Assembly (NCBI GenBank): GCA_903959905.1
Contig: CAJBYO010000025.1
Span: 19,264-83,263, forward strand
Direction: 5' to 3'
DNA from: an uncultured Bacteroidales bacterium
Lineage (GTDB): Bacteria > Bacteroidota > Bacteroidia > Bacteroidales > FEN-979
Length of the DNA: 64,000 nucleotides
The notes below the pieces were generated by a model. The model made no database searches. It saw only the letters and a program-made list of their open reading frames with translations, and had not been told where the DNA came from. Shown here in pieces: positions 9,156 to 17,855 of this stretch (position 1 is the stretch's first letter; each line of letters begins with the position of its first letter). A program made the translations under genes and the position numbers.

Positions 9156-9716
9156 TTAAAACCTGGACCTGTCCAGAACAGGAAACCTCATCTGTACAAG
9201 ATAGAAGGCCCCATAGAACAATGCACTGAAAAAAGTGGTTCCAAGAAGATCATTCATGAAGAATGAAAATCCGTTTGTTGTATCACGGAAAAACATCAGG
9301 CCGGCAGCATAGCATTCACCAAGGCCAATAATGGTTTGTGGGTAATACGGACTGGCGGTCCATGAGAAAAAATTCGTTATCAGGAAAAAGATAACAGCTG
9401 ATGAAACTGATGCCAGCATGACAGATCCCACATTGACTTTTTTTCGGATCGCGATACCAATAAGAACCGTGATGGCAAAACTAATGTAAACAGCAGGCAT
9501 ATTGGCATGCAGACCAATAACGAGATCGCTTATGAACATCGCGGCGATCGGAATGGCGAAAGCATATTGCTTTCTGTCGAAATAGGTACCAGCAAAAAGA
9601 GCCATGGCTGCTATTGGCGTAAAGTTTGGCCAATGCGGCAGCAACCTTAACAAGGCTGCAGTAAGAATAACAGAGAAAACAGCAATAAATCTAGGATTGA
9701 TAGACTTATATTTCAT
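9156..9716 (-). CDS. Small polytopic membrane protein, DUF6580-like
   Basis: 186 aa and very hydrophobic, with about five predicted membrane segments (near residues 10-28, 35-50, 55-70, 75-95, 108-128 and 160-178). The N-terminal RLLPHWPNFTPIAAMALFAG is typical of proteins grouped as DUF6580, whose organisation resembles substrate-binding (S) components of ECF transporters; that relation is family-level inference. No transporter ATPase or vitamin pathway gene is adjacent. It forms its own unit, with a divergent partner at 9829 and a terminator before mutL. Confidence 0.65.
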   Translation of the reverse strand: MKYKSINPRFIAVFSVILTAALLRLLPHWPNFTPIAAMALFAGTYFDRKQYAFAIPIAAMFISDLVIGLHANMPAVYISFAITVLIGIAIRKKVNVGSVMLASVSSAVIFFLITNFFSWTASPYYPQTIIGLGECYAAGLMFFRDTTNGFSFFMNDLLGTTFFSALFYGAFYLVQMRFPVLDRSRF

Positions 9717-9739
9717 TAATATATTAAGTTTAGAATGTA

Positions 9740-9771
9740 CAAAAATAGTAAATCATTTTAACAAAAGTCAA
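9740..9771 (-). promoter_or_regulatory. Probable promoter of the DUF6580-like gene
   Basis: On the minus strand TATTTTTG (9740-9747) matches TAnnTTTG, with TTGAC (9767-9771) as the upstream element at a spacing of 19 bp. The start codon is 24 bp downstream, at 9716. Confidence 0.4.
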
Positions 9772-9828
9772 GTCTTTTGAAAAATAGTTGGTAATTTTGG
9801 CAAACCAGCATTAAACCAATATCTTAAC

Positions 9829-11463
9829 ATGAATTTGCACATTTTATTTTCATCTTTGCTGACACTTTGGTTGTTCAACGGGAGTATGCAAAAGAAAGAG
9901 AAAGTTGACCTAATTGTCACAAACGGAACGATATACACCGTAAACGAATCCGGAACCCGGGCAGAGGCGATGGCTGTTCGCCAGGGAAAGATCATCGCCA
10001 TCGGCTCACAAGCAGCGATAGGATCAGGATATGACGGCACCACCCTTGACGTGAAGGGAAAGTTCATATATCCGGGCTTTATTGACGCACACTGTCACTT
10101 TGTCGGATATGCTCTTGGTTTGCAATATGTTGACCTTTTCGGTTGCAAATCGTTCGATGAGGTGCTTGCCCGGTTGCAAAAGGAAAAAAGTTCGGGTAGC
10201 GGCAAATGGCTGGTAGGCCGTGGATGGGATCAGAATATATGGCAGCATAAGAGTTTTCCCGACAACAGCAGGCTGAATGTGCTTTTCCCAGATAATCCGG
10301 TGATGCTGATCCGGGTTGACGGACATGTTGTACTTGCCAACCGGGAAGCCCTTAAACTTGCCGGAATCGGCGTCAGCAATAAATTCGGGGATGCACAGGT
10401 TGAAATGAAAAACGGCACACTGACAGGTATTTTAAGCGAAACTGCTGCCGACCTGATGCGGGAAACTGTTCCGATGCCCACGAATCCTGAACTTGCTGAA
10501 CTGTTGAAAAGAGCGGAGAAGCAGTGCTTTGGCGCTGGCCTCACCACAGTAAGCGATGCCGGTTTGGACTATGATCAGGTTATGCAACTGGATGCCCTGC
10601 AAAAGGCGGGGACAATTAAAATGCAGGTTTATGCCATGCTGACCCCCAATAAGCGGAACCTTGAGGAACTGGTTAAAAAGGGAATATTCCAGACAGGTAA
10701 ACTGGTTGTCAGGTCGATAAAAATATACGCGGATGGCAGCCTGGGCAGTCGCACTGCAAAGCTCAAATCGCCGTATGCTGATGCCCCGGAAAGTTCAGGA
10801 ATCATCGTCAACCATCCTGATTCAATTCGGTATTTATGTAGAGTGGCTTATGATCATGGTTACCAGGTGAATACACATTGTATCGGTGATTCGGCTAACA
10901 GCCTGATACTGCAAATCTACGGTGAACTGCTCCGCGGGAGGAACGACCTGAGGTGGCGGATCGAACATGCGCAGGTCGTTGATCCGGCTGATGTGCATTC
11001 TTTCGGGGACTATTCTGTTATCCCGTCTGTGCAGGCCACGCATGCCACCTCCGACATGAGATGGGCGCAGGACAGGCTGGGGGTGAACCGCATCCGTGGT
11101 GCATATGCTTATAAGGACCTGATGCTGCAAAATGGCTGGATTGCCAATGGTACTGATTTTCCCATTGAGAACATCTCGCCTGTATCCACATTTTATGCAG
11201 CCGTTGCAAGAATGGACAATGACGGGTTTCCCGAAGGCGGTTATATGATGGAGAATGCATTATCACGTGCAGATGCATTGCGATCCATAACGGTCTGGGC
11301 TGCAAGAGCAGATTTTATGGAAAAATCAAAAGGGAGCCTGGAAGTTGGAAAAGATGCCGATTTTGTGGTACTTGACCAGGATATCATGAACATCCCGGCG
11401 CGGAACATCCCGCAGACAAAAGTTATAAAGACTTTCATTGGCGGGGCAGTGGTGTTCCAATAA
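9829..11463 (+). CDS. Exported amidohydrolase, YtcJ-like (amidohydrolase family 3)
   Basis: 544 aa. A short hydrophobic N-terminus (residues 1-19) suggests export or membrane attachment. The body is a family-3 amidohydrolase: DAHCH (His88, His90) binds metal in the barrel, followed by KIYADGSLGSR, NTHCIGD, WRIEHAQ and NGTDFPIE, which carry the later metal and catalytic positions. Such enzymes hydrolyse amide or related bonds, but substrates cannot be read from sequence. TAATTTTG at 9792-9799 could serve as a -7 element, without a good -33 partner. It is monocistronic: the next gene is convergent, with a repeat-built hairpin between. Confidence 0.85.
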   Translation: MNLHILFSSLLTLWLFNGSMQKKEKVDLIVTNGTIYTVNESGTRAEAMAVRQGKIIAIGSQAAIGSGYDGTTLDVKGKFIYPGFIDAHCHFVGYALGLQYVDLFGCKSFDEVLARLQKEKSSGSGKWLVGRGWDQNIWQHKSFPDNSRLNVLFPDNPVMLIRVDGHVVLANREALKLAGIGVSNKFGDAQVEMKNGTLTGILSETAADLMRETVPMPTNPELAELLKRAEKQCFGAGLTTVSDAGLDYDQVMQLDALQKAGTIKMQVYAMLTPNKRNLEELVKKGIFQTGKLVVRSIKIYADGSLGSRTAKLKSPYADAPESSGIIVNHPDSIRYLCRVAYDHGYQVNTHCIGDSANSLILQIYGELLRGRNDLRWRIEHAQVVDPADVHSFGDYSVIPSVQATHATSDMRWAQDRLGVNRIRGAYAYKDLMLQNGWIANGTDFPIENISPVSTFYAAVARMDNDGFPEGGYMMENALSRADALRSITVWAARADFMEKSKGSLEVGKDADFVVLDQDIMNIPARNIPQTKVIKTFIGGAVVFQ

Positions 11464-11498
11464 TAAATAACGTTGTTTCCATAGGAAATAAATAATAA

Positions 11499-11585
11499 AA
11501 CCGCAGAGACGCAGAGACGCGGAGAAGGTTCAACTGTATCATAATCAAAACCAAAATTCTCTGCGACTTTGCGCCTCTGCGGTTA
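11499..11585. repeat. Hairpin built from 8-bp tandem units (CGCAGAGA family)
   Basis: The left arm holds about three CGCAGAGA-like units (11502-11526), the right arm (11557-11584) carries the reverse complement as TCTCTGCG..TTTGCGCCTCTGCGG, and about 30 bp separate them. It lies between two convergent genes, so it could end both transcripts; it is also one of several similar elements in this window. Confidence 0.8.
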
Positions 11586-11636
11586 AAAAACCTTTAGAGA
11601 CAGCCTTTTTTATTGATAATGTACCTTTTGTTGGTT

Positions 11637-13442
11637 TTACTCTTTTGCTAGTCTGGAAATCAGCATTTTATCGCCAGACGTTGTTTCGCTGAAGAAATAG
11701 AGAAAGTCGCCGGTTGAAAGCACATTGTTGCTTGGGTATAAATAATATCTCCTTTTTTCATCTTCTCCCAGTGTTTTAAAGTCGGACGGTTTCTGGGTTT
11801 TAAGATCGATGTTGCCATATTCAATGGAGTACAGCGGAGTATAAGTAGTCACTGTGGTTGTTGTATTACTGAAATAATCCGTAGATGAACTTGATTCCTT
11901 TTCAATCGCCTTGCAGATATTCAGGATCCAGTTCAATTTTGTTTTGTCGGCGCTTTCATAAACTGAGCTCATCGTGGGGATCATGTCGGCAGTTAAAGGG
12001 GAGTGGTTAAAAAATCCCTTCCTGTTTTTCTGATCTACGCTCACAGTGTAGTTTTTAATCAGTTCACCTTTCTCGGTGAAGTGTAACAGGTACATTCCTT
12101 TATAGATGCTGCCCGCCTTAGTTTTTTTAAAGTCCTGGATACTAAGAACGATGCTCTTATCACTTAAAAAATCAACATTGCGAACAGTGAACATGTTGCC
12201 GTCGAACTTCAACGGTTTCTTCATATCGGGCGGGCAGGCTGCTTTCTCATTCACCTCGTCAATTTCAGTGAGTTTGCTTCCGGCAGCCCCGTCACGCAAT
12301 CTGCAAAATACAAACGAATTGTATTTCAGCATATCCAACTGAGTGTCAACAGCTTCCTGTGTAACTCCAACTTCATCCTTGCCTGAGAATGTGTTCCCCA
12401 TTTTTGCGAAACCGGAAAACGCCCCGCCTCCGGAGGTGTTGGCCATTGCCTGGTCAGCCGCATCATTGCTGGTGGTGGCAACACATCCCGTTTTGAAGAT
12501 CTGATTGATATATTTGCTTTCCTTACCGCTTCCCATGCCATAAACCAGCACTGCGTTCTCTTTTTCATACGCATCGATGATACGCCAGCCCACGGTAGGG
12601 GCCATAAATTTGATGCGTTCAACTATTTTTCCTTCCGGTGATATCCTGAGATATTCAAATGCATGAGGGTCAGGAGCAGTATTCTTCCTGATCACATCCG
12701 TCGGAGCATAGATAAGGATCCAGTCTCTTGGCAGGTCGTCATTTTCAACAGTTTCGCTTAAATCATCCTTCAACGGCTGCGAATAAACACAAGTCATGGA
12801 ATACGGGAATTCAATTTTCTCCAATACCTGGACATTCAAATCGTTATCACTTTTCAGCAGGTCGTAGCTGGCAAACATCTTATCCTTTGGGTCACTTGCA
12901 TTGACGGCCATGGCGAAGATATTGCTGTCGCGTTCTACTTCATAAGCTCCGCCATAGAATTTATATTTTTTACCACTCTCATTTTTTGGTTTTACCTTAT
13001 CCAGCAGTTTCACTTTCCTGGCGTACTGGCCTGTCCACCAATTGTAACTGGCAGTAATCCTTTTTTTACGGAGCACAAAATCCGCGCTGTAATTTGCCGA
13101 TACCGAGATGTTATTGGCTAAAAAAAAGTCTCCTTTATAGTTGAACCATTTCCATTTTTTCCTTGCTTTTTCAACTTCCATTTCATCTTTATCAACTCCC
13201 AGCAAATTAGCTTCTTTATCATAGTGATAAATTTCTGTTTTGATTTTCCGCTTGGATGAGGGGAGGATGTAAATCATGTCAAAATTTCCGTTCTCTGTTT
13301 CTTCTACCTTGCCAAGGTAGCCTCTTTTAGCTTTTCTCGAAATTTCATAATCTTTCTCGAGCATCATTTTTTGCGCAAAAAGTGACGGCACATTGAAGAT
13401 GGCGAGAAAGAGCAATGCAATTAAAAAATTTGATTTTTTCAT
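11637..13442 (-). CDS. Large secreted protein of unknown function
   Basis: 601 aa with a clear signal peptide (MKKSNFLIALLFLAIF..SLFAQ, cleavage after about residue 23). I recognise no domain. The mature part is rich in short Tyr/Lys/Asp-containing strands such as YSIEYGNIDLKTQKPSDF and LISRLAKE at the end, which suggests a beta-rich fold, and there is a Gly/Ser stretch around residue 345. No catalytic motif stands out. It has its own consensus promoter at 13572-13602 and a 110-nt leader, so it is transcribed separately from the biosynthetic operon that ends just upstream. Expected location: periplasm or cell surface. Confidence 0.75.
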   Translation of the reverse strand: MKKSNFLIALLFLAIFNVPSLFAQKMMLEKDYEISRKAKRGYLGKVEETENGNFDMIYILPSSKRKIKTEIYHYDKEANLLGVDKDEMEVEKARKKWKWFNYKGDFFLANNISVSANYSADFVLRKKRITASYNWWTGQYARKVKLLDKVKPKNESGKKYKFYGGAYEVERDSNIFAMAVNASDPKDKMFASYDLLKSDNDLNVQVLEKIEFPYSMTCVYSQPLKDDLSETVENDDLPRDWILIYAPTDVIRKNTAPDPHAFEYLRISPEGKIVERIKFMAPTVGWRIIDAYEKENAVLVYGMGSGKESKYINQIFKTGCVATTSNDAADQAMANTSGGGAFSGFAKMGNTFSGKDEVGVTQEAVDTQLDMLKYNSFVFCRLRDGAAGSKLTEIDEVNEKAACPPDMKKPLKFDGNMFTVRNVDFLSDKSIVLSIQDFKKTKAGSIYKGMYLLHFTEKGELIKNYTVSVDQKNRKGFFNHSPLTADMIPTMSSVYESADKTKLNWILNICKAIEKESSSSTDYFSNTTTTVTTYTPLYSIEYGNIDLKTQKPSDFKTLGEDEKRRYYLYPSNNVLSTGDFLYFFSETTSGDKMLISRLAKE

Positions 13443-13571
13443 GTTATGGTTTATAGGTGATTGTTTGTAAATGGTTAATTAGCTTAAAAACCTGAGCAGG
13501 ATTTTGGTCATATAAAATGGAATAACCTTGCCAGATGCAGGACAGCGGATAAATGTTATAGTATATTTAGA

Positions 13572-13602
13572 CAAAATTAAAATAAAATTTAATTCTGCCA
13601 AA
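13572..13602 (-). promoter_or_regulatory. Consensus Bacteroidota promoter for the 601-aa secreted protein
   Basis: On the minus strand TTTG (13599-13602) and TAATTTTG (13572-13579) are separated by exactly 19 bp, a full match to TTTG-N19-TAnnTTTG. Expected start near 13568, with a leader of about 125 nt. Confidence 0.7.
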
Positions 13603-13622
13603 ATAATTAATGAAAAAGAGGA

Positions 13623-14930
13623 TTATTTGCGGTTGTCGATGAATTTGACAGGTTTGCGGCTCATTTCAGGAAACTGCATTTTCTGAACATCACTTTCCGG
13701 AACGAAAAAGATCAGTGGCACCACTCTCAAACGGGCCCTGAAATGATCCTTGATATCGTTTTCCTTTTCTTCTCCGATCCCGTTGCCGCTGAGATGAATC
13801 CTGATCTCGTCGGTGCCGATCTGGTTCGTGCAAACCTCAACAACGTAATTTGAGACATAGGGAATATTGTCGAGGATATCATAAAGCGCAGGAGGGAAGA
13901 TGGTCGTCCCTTTGTATTTGATCATCTGGTTCTTTCTGCCGATGATAGGCCCCAGCCGGATGGTATTCCTGCCACAACGACAAGGGGTGCTGAAATGGTG
14001 GCAGATATCCCCGGTTTTAAACCTGAGCAACGGCATTCCTTCCACACCAAGGGTTGTAATGGTCACTTCTCCTGCTTCGCCTTCAGCAACCGGCATGTCC
14101 TGATCGTCAAGGAATTCAACGATGATCAGTTCAGGGTGGTGATGCCCCCCGCTGCCTTCTGAACATTCAGTAAAGGAAGTTGCCATTTCTGTGGAAGCGT
14201 AAGTGGAAAACAGCCGGATGTCCCATTTATCCGAAATCCTTTTGCCAAGTGTGTTAAGCGACAGGTCGCTGTTTCGAAGGGGTTCGCCGATACAGATGGC
14301 TTTTTGTATGGAGGATGACCTGTAGTCGATGCCATGGTTTTCGGCATAATCAATGATCTTCAGGATGAAGGATGGCACGGTTACAATGGCATCCGGCCTG
14401 ATTCGTTGAATGGTGTCCCACTGCAGTTCGGGTATACCGCTTCCAACCCTGACCACACTGGCACCAAGCATCCGTATACCCAGGAAATAGGCCAGTCCTG
14501 CCATAAACCGGCGGTCGATGGTGGTCATAAGCTGATAGACTTCGCCGGGGTGGCCGGCGGCACAGGTAAAGGAGATTGCTTCGTTGTATGCCAGCCGGTC
14601 AAGATCTTTGTCGGTGAGGGCAAACGTTACCGGGTCACCGAGTGTCCCCGAGGTGGTAATGAAGTCGGTGACTTTATTCCTTGGAACACATAAAAAATCA
14701 TTGTTATACCTCTGGAGGTCATCTTTCGTGGTAACCGGGAGGAGAACCAGGTCGGCTGTCGTCCTGATCTTATCGACATTTATATGGTTCCGGTTGAAAC
14801 TGTCCCGGTAGAAGGGGGAACAGTTATTAAGGTAAGAAAGTGCCTCCCTGAGCCGGGTATCCTGGTAAGCTGCTATTGCGGAAGGAGATTCACGCTCAAT
14901 TTCAGGAGTAAAAGGGGAGTTAGTTTTCAT
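13623..14930 (-). CDS. PaaK-like adenylate-forming ligase (phenylacetate-CoA ligase family)
   Basis: Start chosen at ATG 14930 (MKTNSPFTP, 435 aa). The AMP-binding P-loop reads TTSGTLGDPVTF; STYASTEM, RFKTGDI and the hinge region GRKNQMIKYKGTTIFP follow in the family order, with the small C-terminal domain after that. A Cys/His group (HHFSTPCRCGR) matches the zinc-like site of PaaK relatives. The family activates aryl or other carboxylic acids as adenylates and loads them on CoA or a carrier protein. Here it is the last gene of the minus-strand operon, 11 bp overlapped with the sulfotransferase and near an ACP and a BtrH-like acyltransferase, so loading a starter or side-chain acid is a reasonable inference. 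Confidence 0.85.
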   Translation of the reverse strand: MKTNSPFTPEIERESPSAIAAYQDTRLREALSYLNNCSPFYRDSFNRNHINVDKIRTTADLVLLPVTTKDDLQRYNNDFLCVPRNKVTDFITTSGTLGDPVTFALTDKDLDRLAYNEAISFTCAAGHPGEVYQLMTTIDRRFMAGLAYFLGIRMLGASVVRVGSGIPELQWDTIQRIRPDAIVTVPSFILKIIDYAENHGIDYRSSSIQKAICIGEPLRNSDLSLNTLGKRISDKWDIRLFSTYASTEMATSFTECSEGSGGHHHPELIIVEFLDDQDMPVAEGEAGEVTITTLGVEGMPLLRFKTGDICHHFSTPCRCGRNTIRLGPIIGRKNQMIKYKGTTIFPPALYDILDNIPYVSNYVVEVCTNQIGTDEIRIHLSGNGIGEEKENDIKDHFRARLRVVPLIFFVPESDVQKMQFPEMSRKPVKFIDNRK

Positions 14931-15999
14931 GATACCGGGGTAAGTCATTCAGTTCACTGGCGATGATCGCCTTTTCCTTCTCTGTGAGTGAAAAGGTGTT
15001 TTTCTGGTAACCTTCATTGGTCAGGTTATATGCCCTGACCCGGGAGGCAAACTCATCTGTAAAGGTCAATCCGATCTCGCTGTACAGGGTTTTCAATACT
15101 TCAACAGGCGAGGTTTCCAGTTCTTCAAACCTGACCTCAACCAGGGTTCCTTGCGGGAGTTCTTTCCTCGCTGTTTCTATGGTTTCCAGCAGTTTCCTGA
15201 GCATGATCGTAACCTCATGGAAATCAGGACGTGCTGACAGATCGTTCATGGAATTCTGCTTCCTGAGGATATCCCACATATGAATGGTTGAGGGGATGAC
15301 ACAGAAAGGATCGCGGGTGATATGAATGAACTTCGCGTTGGGGAAAAGTTCAAGAAGAAGCTTGATACGAAAAGAATTGAACGGATTTTTGGAGATGATC
15401 CTTTTGTTGCTTTTGAAATAGAGCTTTGTGTAAAAATCTTTCACCCTGGCCTTCCATGCCGGCAGTTGTTCTTCAGCAGGAAAAAAGCGGCTGCCATGGT
15501 TTAAAAAATACCCTCCGGATTTTGGGAATACAAGATTCTCCAGTGGCGAGAACGATGTGATGCGGTACAGGGCATACTCATCCTCCTGCGGTTCATCCAT
15601 GCCGATTTTCACCTGGTCCATGGGACGATGCCTTGAGACTACTTTCCTGAAAATAGGACGATAATAGGGATAAGATACCAGGAAACTGTCGGGCACAGCC
15701 ACCTCAAACAGGGTAGGGGCCTTCAGTTGCGGGTCGAGGTTCATAAGCTGGTGCAGGTATGTTGAGCCTGTTCTCCAATGGCCGATGATGAAGATGGGGT
15801 TGTCGGGCACTGCGGCCCGCATCAGCGCCTTTTTATACCTGGCACTTTCTATCCAGCTGAAAAACGAAGACCACACAGCACTTTGCAACAGGAAGGCAAG
15901 CCTCAGGAGCGTCCTGGGTTTAACGGTAATCCTGTTTCTGCTTATAAGCCGAAACAGCTGATCAAGTTTGATTCCGGCAGTCAGGTAGGAATCTTTCAA
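14920..15999 (-). CDS. Sulfotransferase family protein
   Basis: 359 aa. The frame opens with TTG at 15999; an in-frame stop lies 15 bp upstream and the next ATG is deep inside the domain, so the TTG start is probably real. The 5'-phosphosulfate loop is IIGHWRTGSTYLHQ (about 72-85) and the 3'-phosphate-binding region is FIHITRDPFCVIPS, both diagnostic for PAPS-dependent sulfotransferases. The substrate side is not deducible; lipid and small-molecule sulfotransferases of this type are common in biosynthetic loci. It lies 17 bp after an ACP gene and overlaps the ligase. If active, the final product may be sulfated, which would raise its polarity or surface charge. Confidence 0.85.
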   Translation of the reverse strand: MKDSYLTAGIKLDQLFRLISRNRITVKPRTLLRLAFLLQSAVWSSFFSWIESARYKKALMRAAVPDNPIFIIGHWRTGSTYLHQLMNLDPQLKAPTLFEVAVPDSFLVSYPYYRPIFRKVVSRHRPMDQVKIGMDEPQEDEYALYRITSFSPLENLVFPKSGGYFLNHGSRFFPAEEQLPAWKARVKDFYTKLYFKSNKRIISKNPFNSFRIKLLLELFPNAKFIHITRDPFCVIPSTIHMWDILRKQNSMNDLSARPDFHEVTIMLRKLLETIETARKELPQGTLVEVRFEELETSPVEVLKTLYSEIGLTFTDEFASRVRAYNLTNEGYQKNTFSLTEKEKAIIASELNDLPRYHEN

Positions 16000-16016
16000 T
16001 GTAGGGGAACGTTATT

Positions 16017-16313
16017 TTAAGTTGTCGGATTTTGCCGTTGTTCTGTGATAAACAAAGCAATAGTGTTGATGGAGCTTATTACCTGTCTCGCAAGGCTCTG
16101 GTCGGCAATCCTGATGCCATAGGTTCGCTGTATGGCCATGATGATTTCAATGGCGTCGACAGAATCAAGCGTGAGTGCATTGCTGCCCCCGAAGAGCGGC
16201 TGATCGTTGTCGACATCGGCCGGATTAATCCCTTCTATCGCCAGCGTACTCATGATCAGGTTTTTAATCTCAAGTTTCAACTCCTCTGTTGGTATAGTCA
16301 TATCTGTAATCAT
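16017..16313 (-). CDS. Acyl carrier protein (left-half operon)
   Basis: 98 aa (ATG 16313; a second ATG at 16301 is also possible). The phosphopantetheine site is Ser51 in LTLDSVDAIEII, and the acidic four-helix pattern fits an ACP/PCP fold. It is distinct from the second ACP at 39020. It stands between a BtrH-like acyltransferase (9 bp upstream) and a sulfotransferase, so it may carry the acyl group that BtrH transfers or that the PaaK-like ligase loads. Confidence 0.9.
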   Translation of the reverse strand: MITDMTIPTEELKLEIKNLIMSTLAIEGINPADVDNDQPLFGGSNALTLDSVDAIEIIMAIQRTYGIRIADQSLARQVISSINTIALFITEQRQNPTT

Positions 16314-16322
16314 AATAATCAG

Positions 16323-17330
16323 TTATTTAATGGCTTGTGAAAGTGATTTGAAAAATCGTTCCTCTACATCTGCCCTGTCATAAATCATTTCACTAAGCTG
16401 TTTAAGTTTATCCGGTCCCAGATCCCGGTTTTTTCCAATCCGGGCGGAGAACAGGGAGATTTCTCTCCATCCGTCGCCGATTTTCATCAATTCGCCAGAA
16501 AGCTCCTTCAATCCTGGTTTTCCAACCATATCTGCAGCCTGCTGCAGAAAGGTGGCGTACATAAATCGGAATCCGGCACCGCCAGTTCCCTGGTCCTCCA
16601 GCAGTATATTGATCTTCATGATCTCGTGTGAAAGATGCTCTGTATCCCTGGCGAATTTGGGCCACTCAGTTACCTTCCTGGCAAACATACGCATACCTCT
16701 TATTCCCAGGAACGGAATAGGGATCTTCAGCATATAGAAGCAGGCTTTTTTAATGCCCTTGATGATGGCCGTGTTGTAATCAATGTCAGAAGGCAGTTTA
16801 TCCAGATGAAAAATAAACCCTTTGGGCGACATGTTGCCGCCGGCAAAACGTCCCTTTTCCAGCGATGCAGCGTCAAGTTCCACCACTTTCGGAAAATAGG
16901 CGTCGCTGATGATGTACTTATTGTCCTCCCTGCCGATCACTGCCAGGAAATGAACATTGATGTGCACACGTTCCCATGAAGGAACGTAGTCCATATAGAA
17001 AAAGTCAACCTGGGCGGCGGTTGGAATGTTCCTGTCCAGCAGTTGATCCAATGTTTGCTGACCTTTGGCCGGGTTGTTAAAATCGTAGGTCTGAAATTTT
17101 ACACCCAGGCGCTTTTCGATGTTGGTACGCATCTGCCCCGGCTTGTTCCTTACAATGAAGGTGGGAAAGGCAAACGATTTCATTTTATGGAAATAGCCAA
17201 AGAAAATCCCGCTGGCGATGCCGAAAACCAGGGGCTCGGTAATGTTCAGACCGCCGTGATTGAGCAGGGATGTGATCGTCCCTGATTCACAGTGGGCAGC
17301 CATTTTATGATTGAAATTCTGTATGATCAT
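16323..17330 (-). CDS. BtrH-like acyltransferase (BtrH N-terminal domain, DUF4872-type C-terminus)
   Basis: 335 aa. The N-terminus AAHCESGTITSLLNHGG followed by FGIASGIFFGYF is the BtrH N-terminal domain pattern, with Cys14 in the position of the papain-like nucleophile; HVHFL-like segments (VHINVHFLAVIG, then YIISDAYF) supply the likely His and Asp. BtrH of butirosin biosynthesis moves an acyl group from an ACP to an amine. The C-terminal half is helical, as in DUF4872. BtrH-domain proteins also occur in flexirubin/aryl-polyene-type loci of Bacteroidota. The gene starts directly after the HTH gene stop and lies 9 bp before an ACP, fitting a role in offloading the acyl chain. Confidence 0.8.
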   Translation of the reverse strand: MIIQNFNHKMAAHCESGTITSLLNHGGLNITEPLVFGIASGIFFGYFHKMKSFAFPTFIVRNKPGQMRTNIEKRLGVKFQTYDFNNPAKGQQTLDQLLDRNIPTAAQVDFFYMDYVPSWERVHINVHFLAVIGREDNKYIISDAYFPKVVELDAASLEKGRFAGGNMSPKGFIFHLDKLPSDIDYNTAIIKGIKKACFYMLKIPIPFLGIRGMRMFARKVTEWPKFARDTEHLSHEIMKINILLEDQGTGGAGFRFMYATFLQQAADMVGKPGLKELSGELMKIGDGWREISLFSARIGKNRDLGPDKLKQLSEMIYDRADVEERFFKSLSQAIK

Positions 17331-17837
17331 TTAAAATCTTTCTTCAATGGTTGTCAGTACGACAAACGGGTTGGTGGTTGTCGTATGATTGACGGATATT
17401 TTCTCTGCCTTGTTTTCAAGGATGAGGTTTGATTCAAGTTTTCCCTGGTGGCTTACCAGGATAACCTGTAACAGGTTAGCCACCGGAACATTGAAAACAT
17501 TGGCATACCTGCTGAGTTCGTCAACCGAGGCACCGCCAAATTTCTTTGATTCGAGGTGTTTTTTCACCCTTGACTTTCGTATCCCGGCACGTGCAGCAAG
17601 TTCGGATAATGAAAGGTCTTCAAGAACCATGTAGTATTTTACCGGGCTGATCATGCCATCGGCCAGCTGGGTCCGGAGCTCCATTTCCAGGTTCCTGCGC
17701 TTTAACACATAATCATCCATGTAGTTGGCGGAAATATAGGAACCGGTTTGTATCGGCCCGTATTTCCCGTCATCTTTTTCCACATAGAGGATCATCTGTT
17801 GTTCAGGATAATCCACATACCCTTCTTTTTCTTTCAT
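17331..17837 (-). CDS. Small helix-turn-helix protein
   Basis: 168 aa. Residues about 70-125 contain LSLSELAARAGIRKSRVKKHLESKKFGGASVDELSRYANVF in outline, an XRE-like HTH followed by a second helix pair, so DNA binding is likely. The N-terminal 60 residues (YVDYPEQQMILYVEKDDGKYGP) look like a small beta domain that could bind a ligand or partner. It is the only clear regulator-like gene in the biosynthetic locus and touches the BtrH gene with no gap. Local regulation is an inference; the protein could also be a structural partner. Confidence 0.65.
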   Translation of the reverse strand: MKEKEGYVDYPEQQMILYVEKDDGKYGPIQTGSYISANYMDDYVLKRRNLEMELRTQLADGMISPVKYYMVLEDLSLSELAARAGIRKSRVKKHLESKKFGGASVDELSRYANVFNVPVANLLQVILVSHQGKLESNLILENKAEKISVNHTTTTNPFVVLTTIEERF

Positions 17838-17855
17838 GGTGAGTAAACCTCTTCA

